In this document: positions 1 through 5,188 of the stretch, piece after piece
Layout of the letters: every line of letters starts with the position of its first letter
Position numbering within the stretch: the first letter of the stretch is position 1
NCBI GenBank assembly: GCA_947367415.1
Contig: CANBEE010000199.1
Location: 1-5,188, forward strand
DNA: 5,188 bases
DNA from: an uncultured Bacteroidales bacterium
GTDB lineage: Bacteria; Bacteroidota; Bacteroidia; Bacteroidales; Bacteroidaceae
Reading direction: 5' to 3'
Program-made: the position numbers and the translations under genes
Notes under the pieces: model-generated
Seen by the model: only the letters and a program-made list of their open reading frames with translations
Told to the model about the DNA's origin: nothing
Database searches by the model: none

Positions 1-216
1 AGGTGTGGTGCAACGCCCGATGTAGTAGCAGGTGACACCACCGAGGATATTGCCCGCCGAGGCCGCCAGGAGTAGCTTCCACGGATGGGCACCCACAGCA
101 AGCAGGGCTATCATCACGGCCTCGCTACTAAAGGGCAGGATGCTACCCGAGAGAAGCGCCGCAACGAACATGCCCCAAGGGCCATAATCAATCAGAAGGG
201 AATAAAAGGCATCCAT
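1..216 (-). CDS. YqaA/DedA-type (VTT domain) membrane protein, N-terminal 72 residues, cut by the left edge
   Basis: The reading frame runs from an ATG at 214-216 to base 1 without a stop, giving exactly 72 codons. It begins MDAFYSLLIDYGPWGMF. Two features recall YqaA proteins, a branch of the DedA/SNARE-associated (VTT) family: a hydrophobic stretch with SGSILPFSSEAV at residues 24-34, and AGNILGGV...YYIGR near residues 54-68. DedA-type proteins are inner-membrane proteins linked to lipid scrambling, undecaprenyl-phosphate recycling and envelope homeostasis; the role of YqaA members is less clear. The start lies inside the end of the upstream membrane-protein gene (25 bp overlap, different frame), which suggests translational coupling. 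No Shine-Dalgarno is visible, as is common in Bacteroidetes. A GTG eight codons upstream is an alternative start but adds nothing typical of the family. The family call rests on motif recognition only, and the C-terminal part is outside the window. Confidence 0.75.
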   Translation of the reverse strand, partial: MDAFYSLLIDYGPWGMFVAALLSGSILPFSSEAVMIALLAVGAHPWKLLLAASAGNILGGVTCYYIGRCTTP

Positions 217-1178
217 AGCGGTAATGTAAGCATGGCAGCCCACAGGAGGGTGAGCACCAGGAGATAAATGTTTCCAGCACGTGACACCTCATCGCCAAAC
301 AGAGGTATGCCGATATAGGCTACCAGCAGCAGGAGTAGCGAGAGCAACGGAGCATACAACGACGGCATCAGAGCGACCACTACGAGCAGCACACAGGCCA
401 GTAGCATGAAGTAGTTGTAGCAGGAGTGGGAACGCAGTTTGAGAGTGCTGTCGGAGAGGATACTGATGGAGCCCGGCAAGAGCAGCAGCAACACCCACAC
501 GAGGGGGACATAGCGGATGATGACATCGGCAACAGGCTCGGTGGCTACGGCATACTGGGGCATCGTGAGGGCCAGCTTATCGGCGAATGCCGATATCATC
601 GGCATATTGTCGGTCAGGTAGAGCTGGCAGAAGGCCACCCAATAGGGAGTAAGCAGGCCCAAAAGCGCCGCGGCAAAGGTGCGCAGATGGAGCGAATGGA
701 GCGGATAGCAGCAAAGCACAAACAGAGGGGCTGCCCAGAGCAAGCGAGGCACGACAAACGTAGCCAACCCCACAAGCACGAAGGCGGCGAAATAGTCGCC
801 CATGGCAAGCCTGTTGCGGTAGGTGCCCAGCATGAGGTAGCAGGCCGCCGCGAGCAAGGCCAGGAGAGCAAGGTTCGTGGGCTCACACACTGGCAGAGGA
901 GCAATGCTACACCCCATGAGAAAGAGCGTACCCACCAGTGGCATGCGCGTAGTCGACAGGCTGAACTCCACCGTAGGCTTCACGGCAAGGTAGGCCATGA
1001 GGAGACACCCGAAGGGAGTCAGCCAGTGCGCCCAGCCTACCCCATCGCCAACATCGGCAAGCGCCGCACCCGAGAGGTCGAAGCCGCATGAGGCCCCCAG
1101 ATAGGTACATAGCAAAAGCAGGGAAGCAACGATATTCGCCACCCCGCTATGTGCTATGAAATGTGCAATCTTCTTCAT
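192..1178 (-). CDS. Polytopic integral membrane protein, resembling Bacteroidetes DUF6427-type proteins
   Basis: This is a 328-residue, very hydrophobic protein starting MKKIAHFIAH. I see about ten membrane segments, roughly at residues 12-30, 52-67, 80-95, 102-118, 128-158 (probably two), 166-186, 223-241, 254-272, 274-293 and 303-322. Between them are short basic loops such as TYRNR (119-123) and the KLRSHS region (247-252). The middle part, with GDYFAAFVLVGLATF followed by a RTFAAALLGLLTPYW stretch (166-180), recalls the DUF6427 group of uncharacterised Bacteroidetes membrane proteins; this is recognition from memory. No catalytic or transport motif is visible, so I assign no function. An upstream in-frame TTG at 1194-1196 is less likely than the ATG at 1176-1178, which has AGAGAG about 4 bases upstream. 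It begins 47 bp after purD and overlaps the YqaA-like gene, so it is likely co-transcribed with both. Confidence 0.8.
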   Translation of the reverse strand: MKKIAHFIAHSGVANIVASLLLLCTYLGASCGFDLSGAALADVGDGVGWAHWLTPFGCLLMAYLAVKPTVEFSLSTTRMPLVGTLFLMGCSIAPLPVCEPTNLALLALLAAACYLMLGTYRNRLAMGDYFAAFVLVGLATFVVPRLLWAAPLFVLCCYPLHSLHLRTFAAALLGLLTPYWVAFCQLYLTDNMPMISAFADKLALTMPQYAVATEPVADVIIRYVPLVWVLLLLLPGSISILSDSTLKLRSHSCYNYFMLLACVLLVVVALMPSLYAPLLSLLLLLVAYIGIPLFGDEVSRAGNIYLLVLTLLWAAMLTLPLWMPFIPF

Positions 1179-1225
1179 GTTACTCTCTATGAACAACTGC
1201 CAGTCGGCGACAGTTTACAGCCTCA

Positions 1226-2497
1226 TCAAAGAATATCCTTACCTATATCGCTACGGCAATACATATCGGTGAAGTGCAGCGCCTGGGCGTTCTTGAACGA
1301 GGTAGCCAGTGCCTCGAGCTGGGTGTCGCCATACGAGCTCACGGCAATCACACGTCCGCCATTGGTCACCACCTGTCCGTCCTTGACGGCAGTGCCGGCA
1401 TGGAAGAGGTAGCTGCCCTCCACCTTGTCGAAGCCAGTAATCGGGTAGCCCTTCTTGTAGTCGCCGGGATAGCCACCCGACACGAGCATCACGCATACAG
1501 CGCTGCGTGAGTCGAACTCGATGGTGCGCTCGCCGAGGTTACCTTCGGCCACGCCCTCAAAGAGGTCCACGATATCACTCTTCAGGCGCAACATGACGCT
1601 CTCGGTCTCGGGGTCGCCCATGCGCACGTTGTATTCGATGACCATCGGGTTGCCCTCAACATTGATAAGGCCGAAGAAGATGAAACCCTTGTAGTCGATG
1701 CCCTCGGCAGCAAGTCCCTCTACCGTGGGGCGCACGATGCGCTCCTCCACCTTCTGCATCCATGCAGCATCAGCAAAGGGTACGGGCGAGATGGAGCCCA
1801 TGCCGCCAGTATTGAGGCCGGTATCTCCCTCGCCAATGCGCTTGTAGTCCTTGGCCTCGGGGAGCAACTTGTAGTTCTTGCCATCGGTGAGCACGAATAC
1901 GGAGCACTCAACACCGCTGAGGAACTCCTCGATGACCACGCTGGCCGAAGCACTTCCAAACATACCGCCCAGCATCTCGCGCAGCTCCTTCTCGGCCTCC
2001 TCCAAGGTAGGAAGGATGAGCACACCCTTGCCGGCGCAGAGGCCATCGGCCTTCAACACGTAGGGTGCCTGCAGCGTATGCAGGAAGGCGATACCCTCAT
2101 CCAGCGTATCGGCCGTAAAGGTCTGATAGCGAGCTGTAGGGATGCCGTGGCGCATCATGAAGGCCTTGGCAAAGTCCTTGCTTCCTTCGAGCGTGGCACC
2201 AGCCTTCGAGGGACCTATCACGGGGATGCCCTGCAGCTGCTCATCATCGCGGAAATAGTCGTAGATGCCCTTTACCAACGGATCCTCGGGACCTACTACG
2301 ACCATGTCGATGCCATTGTCAAGGACAAAGGCCTTGATGCCATCAAAGTCGGTAGCCGCAAGAGCCACATTCTCGCCTACCTCGCGTGTACCGGCATTAC
2401 CGGGAGCGATATACAGTTTCTCTACTTTCGGACTTTGGCTAATCTTCCAAGCCAAGGCATGCTCACGTCCGCCACTGCCTAATAATAATATTTTCAT
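1226..2497 (-). CDS. purD: Phosphoribosylamine-glycine ligase (GAR synthetase)
   Basis: PurD joins glycine to 5-phosphoribosylamine using ATP to give glycinamide ribonucleotide, the second step of cytosolic de novo purine synthesis. The 423-residue product matches the usual size (about 420-430). The N domain opens with MKILLLGSGGREHAL (1-15) and has GPEDPLVKG (69-77). The ATP-grasp core contains ADGLCAGKGV (150-159), IEEFLSG (189-195) and GLNTGGMGSISP (227-238). The family signature appears as RMGDPETES (292-300), followed by the C domain with HAGTA (366-370) and GRVIAV (381-386), ending DIGKDIL. All expected motifs are present and the gene looks intact. The ATG at 2495-2497 is chosen because family members begin at MKILLLGSGG. 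The frame stays open upstream to ATGs at 2509 and 2584. The gene follows the peptidase by 129 bp and precedes the membrane protein by 47 bp. No purine riboswitch or PurR-type operator is evident in the leader. Confidence 0.97.
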   Translation of the reverse strand: MKILLLGSGGREHALAWKISQSPKVEKLYIAPGNAGTREVGENVALAATDFDGIKAFVLDNGIDMVVVGPEDPLVKGIYDYFRDDEQLQGIPVIGPSKAGATLEGSKDFAKAFMMRHGIPTARYQTFTADTLDEGIAFLHTLQAPYVLKADGLCAGKGVLILPTLEEAEKELREMLGGMFGSASASVVIEEFLSGVECSVFVLTDGKNYKLLPEAKDYKRIGEGDTGLNTGGMGSISPVPFADAAWMQKVEERIVRPTVEGLAAEGIDYKGFIFFGLINVEGNPMVIEYNVRMGDPETESVMLRLKSDIVDLFEGVAEGNLGERTIEFDSRSAVCVMLVSGGYPGDYKKGYPITGFDKVEGSYLFHAGTAVKDGQVVTNGGRVIAVSSYGDTQLEALATSFKNAQALHFTDMYCRSDIGKDIL

Positions 2498-2626
2498 TGT
2501 CTTTTTCATTTCTATATCAGGGAAATAAATTGTCTTTCCATTTGCAGGATACTCAGGAACGATGTTTCTAACGCCAATACCCATATTGATTATTGCTTTT
2601 TATAGTTATAAAATAAAAGAATTAGC
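2498..2626 (-). other. Spacer between peptidase gene and purD (purD leader)
   Basis: This gap is AT-rich near the peptidase stop and contains an imperfect CTTTTTATA/TATAAAAtAAAAG dyad at about 2596-2619. It lacks a GC stem and T-tract, so it is not a credible intrinsic terminator. Bases 2498-2584 are open in the purD frame from an ATG at 2584 and could encode a 29-residue extension of PurD (MGIGVRNIVPEYPANG...). PurD proteins normally start at the downstream ATG, so this is more likely untranslated leader. I could not place a TTTG/TAnnTTTG promoter pair here with confidence. Confidence 0.5.
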
Positions 2627-4801
2627 CTACTTCAGATAATCCTCAAAGTACTGCGTGATGCGTTCGTGCAGATGCACGCTCTTGTGACCCATCATGTTGT
2701 GCCCCTCGCCGGGGTAGGCAAAGAAGTCGGGCTGGGTGCCTGCCTTGATGCACTCCTCGATGAACATGAGGCAGTGCTGCGGCACTACGGTGGGGTCGTT
2801 GTATCCGGTGATGATCTGCAGTTTGCCCTTGAGGTTCTTGGCCTTGGGCAGCAGTGAGCACTGGGCATAGCCCTCGGGATTGCTCTGCGGAGTGTCCATA
2901 TAGCGCTCGCCATACATCACCTCGTACCACTTCCAGTCGATGACAGGGCCACCGGCTACGCCTACCTTGAACACGTCGGGGTAGTTGGTCATGAGCGAGA
3001 TGGTCATGAAGCCGCCGTAGCTCCAGCCGTGCACGCCGATGCGGTCAGCATCCACGTAGGGCAGACTCTTGAGGTACTCCACGCCACACATCTGGTCGCG
3101 CATCTCCTCCTGGCCGAGGTGGCGGAAGGTGGCTTGCTCGAATGCCTTGCCACGGTTCTCGCTGCCGCGATTGTCGAGGATGAAGAGGATGTAGCCCTTC
3201 TGCGCCATGTAGGTCTCCCATGAGCGGCTGCCGTAGTTCCAGCGAGCATCCACGTTGTGGGCGTGGGGGCCACCATATACATATACTACAGTAGGATATT
3301 TCTTTGTCTCGTCAAAGTCGGCCGGGCGCACCATACGCCAGTAGAGGTCGGTAGTGCCGTCAGCTGCCTTGATGGTTCCGCACGAGAATTGCGGCACCTT
3401 GTAGCCCTCCCAAGGGTTGGGCGAGGTGTAGTAGGCCGTCTGCTTGCGGGTCTTGGCATCGTTGATGCTGATGTTGCGCGGTATCTCGGGAGTCTGATAG
3501 CTATCGGCGATGTAGCGTCCGCTGCTGCTCAGCTTGGGTGTGTGCCAGCCCTCGCCATTGTCGAGCAGGGAGCGCTTGCCGCTCTTGACGCTCACCTCCC
3601 AGGTGTTGCACTGTATGGGGCTGCACTCGTTGCTGCTGATGATGATGCTCTTGTTCTTCGTGTTGAAGCCTACGACATCCATCACCACCCACTGGCCCTG
3701 AGTGAGCTGGCGCAGCTCATTGCCTTCGGTGTCGAAGAGGTAGAGGTGGTTGTAGCCGTCCTTCTGGCTCTGCAGGACAAACTTGCTGTCGTCCCACGGG
3801 AGGAACAGGATGGGGCTTTGCGGCTCCACGTACTTCTCGTCGGTTTCGCGGTAGAGCTCGCTGGTGCGCTCGCCTGTGGCTGCGTCATAGCTCACGAGGC
3901 GGCAATCATTCTGGTCGCGGTTGAGCTCGAGCATATAGATGGTCTTCGAGTCGGGACTCCAGGCCACGTTGGTGAAGTAGCGGTCCTTGGGGTCGCCAGC
4001 CTTGAGGTAGAGTGTCTTGCCAGTTGCCACGTCATATACGCCCACGGTCACCTCATGCGATGTCTCGCCGGCCATGGGATACTTGTCGGGCTCGTGGGTG
4101 GCGATACGGGGGAATAGGTTCACCTGCGGATAGTCGGTCACCATGCTCTGGTCCATGCGGTAGAAAGCGAGGCGCATGCCGTCGGGGCTCCAGAAGAGTC
4201 CGCTATGGATGCCAAACTCGTCGCGGTGTACGCTGCGGCCATACACAATCTCGCGCGAACCGTCGGTAGTGAGCTGTATGTCCTTGCCGCCATCGGCCGG
4301 GCGGAAGTAGAGTTGGTCGCCATCGACATAGGCGGTATGGCGAGAGACGGTGTTGAAGTTGCTTGCCTGCAGCTCATCGGCACTGCATTGGCTCCACACC
4401 TGCTTCTTCTGCTCGAAGTCTACCAAGCGACGCTCGCCGCCAAACTTCAGCAACACCAGGGGCTGGTCACTGTAGGGGAAGGTGGCGTTGTAGAGCGCGC
4501 GCAGGCCATTGTCTAGCGTACATCCCAGCCACTTGTTCACATCGTCGACGGTGAAGAGCACCGTCTCCTTGCCCGTTTTCTTATCCACGAGGTAGCACTC
4601 CTCCACATCGAGGCGCACCAGCTGGTCGCCCCACCAGGTGAGCCAGCGGTTGCCGGGAATCATGTTGCGGTAGTTGGTACCACCAAAGTTGAGGTCCTCC
4701 AGTGTAAACTCTTTCATCTCTGCAGTCTCTTGTGCCATAGTGTTAGGTGTGCCCAGCGCCAGCATAGCCGCCAAGGCACCAATGATGTATCTGCTTTTCA
4801 T
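2627..4801 (-). CDS. ptpA: Secreted S9 family prolyl tripeptidyl/dipeptidyl peptidase (PtpA/DPP-IV type)
   Basis: This serine peptidase would release short N-terminal peptides after proline. The 724-residue precursor has a signal peptide (MKSRYIIGALAAMLALG, likely cut after TMA at residue 23). A beta-propeller DPP-IV N domain (about 60-470) follows, then an alpha/beta-hydrolase peptidase S9 domain (about 500-724). The triad is visible: Ser594 in GWSYGG, Asp669 in GYNDPTVV and His701 in GEGHNMMG. Tyr509 in YVYGGP is the likely oxyanion residue. From memory, P. gingivalis PtpA has its triad at Ser603, Asp678 and His710, with the amino-terminus-binding Glu at 636. The spacings here (33 residues to Glu627, 75 to Asp, 107 to His) are the same. 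VHRDEFGI (191-198) also matches the PtpA propeller Glu region better than the Glu-Glu pair of DPP-IV. Tripeptidyl specificity is therefore favoured but not proven. The frame extends 51 codons upstream, but the signal peptide fixes the start. The likely location is the periplasm or cell surface. Confidence 0.93.
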   Translation of the reverse strand: MKSRYIIGALAAMLALGTPNTMAQETAEMKEFTLEDLNFGGTNYRNMIPGNRWLTWWGDQLVRLDVEECYLVDKKTGKETVLFTVDDVNKWLGCTLDNGLRALYNATFPYSDQPLVLLKFGGERRLVDFEQKKQVWSQCSADELQASNFNTVSRHTAYVDGDQLYFRPADGGKDIQLTTDGSREIVYGRSVHRDEFGIHSGLFWSPDGMRLAFYRMDQSMVTDYPQVNLFPRIATHEPDKYPMAGETSHEVTVGVYDVATGKTLYLKAGDPKDRYFTNVAWSPDSKTIYMLELNRDQNDCRLVSYDAATGERTSELYRETDEKYVEPQSPILFLPWDDSKFVLQSQKDGYNHLYLFDTEGNELRQLTQGQWVVMDVVGFNTKNKSIIISSNECSPIQCNTWEVSVKSGKRSLLDNGEGWHTPKLSSSGRYIADSYQTPEIPRNISINDAKTRKQTAYYTSPNPWEGYKVPQFSCGTIKAADGTTDLYWRMVRPADFDETKKYPTVVYVYGGPHAHNVDARWNYGSRSWETYMAQKGYILFILDNRGSENRGKAFEQATFRHLGQEEMRDQMCGVEYLKSLPYVDADRIGVHGWSYGGFMTISLMTNYPDVFKVGVAGGPVIDWKWYEVMYGERYMDTPQSNPEGYAQCSLLPKAKNLKGKLQIITGYNDPTVVPQHCLMFIEECIKAGTQPDFFAYPGEGHNMMGHKSVHLHERITQYFEDYLK

Positions 4802-4824
4802 TATAAATGTTTCTTTATATCCCA

Positions 4825-4856
4825 CAAATTTCCGAGAATTATCGGACTTGACCAAA
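4825..4856 (-). promoter_or_regulatory. Candidate Bacteroidetes-type promoter of the S9 peptidase gene
   Basis: Read on the minus strand, TTTG (4856-4853) is followed after 20 bases by GAAATTTG (4832-4825). This fits the Bacteroidetes primary sigma consensus of TTTG at -33 and TAnnTTTG at -7, with a single mismatch at the first -7 base. Transcription would start about 15-18 bases before the peptidase ATG, giving a short leader. The assignment is by consensus only. Confidence 0.4.
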
Positions 4857-4917
4857 TAAATGGCCGTTTTTTTGCAACCGAGGATAGCGCCCTCTGCAAG
4901 GAAAGGAGTTCGCTGCA

Positions 4918-4953
4918 TGTGCGAAAACGCACACTTTTGTGCGATTTCGCACA
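4918..4953. promoter_or_regulatory. Tandem palindromic operator-like array (four half-sites, 10-bp register)
   Basis: The 36 bp consist of TGTGCG-AAAA-CGCACA (4918-4933), a CTTT linker, and TGTGCG-ATTT-CGCACA (4938-4953). Each 16-bp unit is a perfect 6-bp inverted repeat around a 4-bp AT-rich centre. The CGCACA-CTTT-TGTGCG in the middle is a third overlapping dyad. Half-sites start at 4918, 4928, 4938 and 4948, exactly 10 bp apart, so they face the same side of the helix. This is the layout expected for cooperative binding of two dimers of a DNA-binding protein. It sits about 62 bp upstream of the peptidase's candidate -33 box and 54 bp from the rightward one, so it could control either or both. 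I cannot name the regulator. Small helix-turn-helix (for example XRE-type) regulators often use sites of this shape. Confidence 0.7.
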
Positions 4954-4996
4954 TTTTACCCGCAAGTCCAAAATCGTTACTTCCTTGTATTTCTTC

Positions 4997-5006
4997 ACGT
5001 TAACGT
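4997..5006. promoter_or_regulatory. 10-bp perfect palindrome ACGTTAACGT abutting candidate -33 box
   Basis: ACGTTAACGT is a perfect palindrome. It ends directly before the TTTG (5007-5010) proposed as the -33 element of the rightward promoter. Its position suits an operator for the plus-strand gene, but a 10-bp palindrome in AT-rich DNA could be chance. Confidence 0.35.
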
Positions 5007-5053
5007 TTTGGCATAGTTTTTGTAGGGAATATTTTAGGTGCGCCGTTTTGGCA
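5004..5053. repeat. Direct repeat CGTTTTGGCA, two copies 40 bp apart
   Basis: CGTTTTGGCA occurs at 5004-5013 and again at 5044-5053, exactly 40 bp apart (close to four helical turns). The copies cover the candidate -33 element and the predicted transcription start of the rightward promoter. The repeat is exact over 10 bases. Its function is unknown; a repressor-binding pair or chance are both possible. Confidence 0.45.
5007..5037 (+). promoter_or_regulatory. Candidate Bacteroidetes-type promoter of the rightward gene
   Basis: TTTG (5007-5010), then 19 bases, then TATTTTAG (5030-5037), which matches TAnnTTTG at all but one defined base. The spacing suits the Bacteroidetes -33/-7 consensus. 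Transcription would start near 5043, leaving a leader of about 55-70 bases before the ATGs at 5098 and 5111. A 10-bp direct repeat has one copy over the -33 element and one near the predicted start of transcription. Confidence 0.4.
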
Positions 5054-5110
5054 GCGACGCCCAATAAGCTTTTTTAATAATTTAATAACTTACACGAATG
5101 AAACAGCAAT

Positions 5111-5188
5111 ATGAGAAAAACCAACCCCATGCAACCAATAAACCGCGAAGACAAAGCAAAAACTTCGCGTAACCGCGGATACGTAATG
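5111..5188 (+). CDS. Start of a plus-strand gene of unknown function, cut by the right edge
   Basis: From the ATG at 5111 the frame is open to the window end for 26 codons. It begins MRKTNPMQPINREDKAK and is rich in Lys, Arg and Asn. Other in-frame ATGs at 5129 and at the last three bases (5186-5188) are possible starts. An ATG at 5098 in another frame gives only 24 codons before TAA at 5170-5172, so it is not the main gene but could be an overlapping leader ORF. The candidate promoter at 5007-5037 and the AT-rich leader (TTTTTTAATAATTTAATAA) support a gene starting here. It is transcribed divergently from the S9 peptidase. I do not recognise a family from so few residues. Confidence 0.4.
   Translation, partial: MRKTNPMQPINREDKAKTSRNRGYVM

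Larger units (their letters stand above)
4802..5097. other. Divergent intergenic regulatory region
   Basis: About 300 bp between the peptidase start and the rightward gene holds no credible gene. It contains, from left to right, the candidate peptidase promoter, an imperfect dyad (TTGCA...GAGG at 4872-4883 facing CCTCTGCAA at 4891-4899), the four half-site array, the ACGTTAACGT palindrome, the CGTTTTGGCA repeats and the candidate rightward promoter. Open frames that cross it on both strands read through the palindromes and lack family-like sequence. Confidence 0.7.

Noticed and set aside
426..1091. 221-codon open frame on the plus strand opposite the membrane protein
   Set aside because: The product is rich in Gln, His, Arg and Gly and has no domain. 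The minus strand encodes a coherent multi-pass membrane protein here.
2596..2619. AT-only dyad after the peptidase gene as a terminator
   Set aside because: The stem has only weak pairs with an unmatched base, and there is no following T-tract, so it does not meet the pattern of an intrinsic terminator.
3257..4117. 286-codon open frame on the plus strand opposite the peptidase gene
   Set aside because: It is fully antisense to a clear S9 peptidase with all catalytic motifs. GC-rich codon usage leaves few stops on the opposite strand, and the translation has no recognisable domain.
4918..4953. Array read as a CRISPR or as an RNA terminator hairpin
   Set aside because: There are only two 16-bp units with a 4-bp gap, too short for CRISPR repeats and spacers. 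It lies upstream of both candidate promoters and has no T-tract, so a DNA-level operator fits better.
4802..4954. 51-codon upstream extension of the peptidase to an ATG at 4954
   Set aside because: It would bury a typical signal peptide inside the protein. The upstream ATG also lies at the edge of the palindromic array and upstream of the candidate promoter.
4730..5077. Open frames of 115 codons (plus) and 87 codons (minus, 4801-5064) across the divergent spacer
   Set aside because: They read through palindromes and promoter-like sequence, overlap the peptidase signal peptide region or end at it, and show no family-like features.

Overview
This 5.2 kb window looks like chromosomal DNA of a Bacteroidales bacterium (Bacteroides/Prevotella-like). 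Three things point there: a secreted S9 peptidase that closely resembles Porphyromonas prolyl tripeptidyl peptidase A, candidate promoters of the Bacteroidetes type (TTTG around -33, TAnnTTTG-like at -7), and start codons without strong Shine-Dalgarno sites. Coding regions are GC-rich and the spacers clearly AT-rich. There are no RNA genes, insertion sequences, CRISPR arrays or phage genes.

Four genes lie head to tail on the minus strand, read from right to left. First is a signal-peptide-bearing prolyl oligopeptidase (4801-2627), then purD for phosphoribosylamine-glycine ligase (2497-1226), then a polytopic membrane protein resembling the Bacteroidetes DUF6427 group (1178-192), then the first 72 codons of a YqaA/DedA-type membrane protein (216 to the left edge). 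The last two overlap by 25 bp and the membrane gene starts 47 bp after purD, so these three probably share a transcript. The 128-bp AT-rich gap between the peptidase and purD could hold a separate purD promoter, but I see no convincing promoter or terminator there.

Right of the peptidase is a divergent intergenic region of about 300 bp, followed at the right edge by what is probably the start of a plus-strand gene (5111 onward). This spacer is the most interesting part. It contains a 36-bp array of four alternating TGTGCG/CGCACA half-sites in perfect 10-bp register (two 16-bp palindromes). It also has a 10-bp palindrome next to a candidate -33 box, and a 10-bp direct repeat with copies exactly 40 bp apart around the candidate rightward promoter. 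Together these look like a regulated divergent promoter region with binding sites for one or more unknown regulators.

Functionally, the peptidase would act in the periplasm or at the cell surface, releasing Pro-containing tri- or dipeptides as in peptide-fermenting Bacteroidales. PurD is a housekeeping purine enzyme. The two membrane proteins have no firm role. No wholly new system is evident; the novelty, if any, is in the regulatory spacer.
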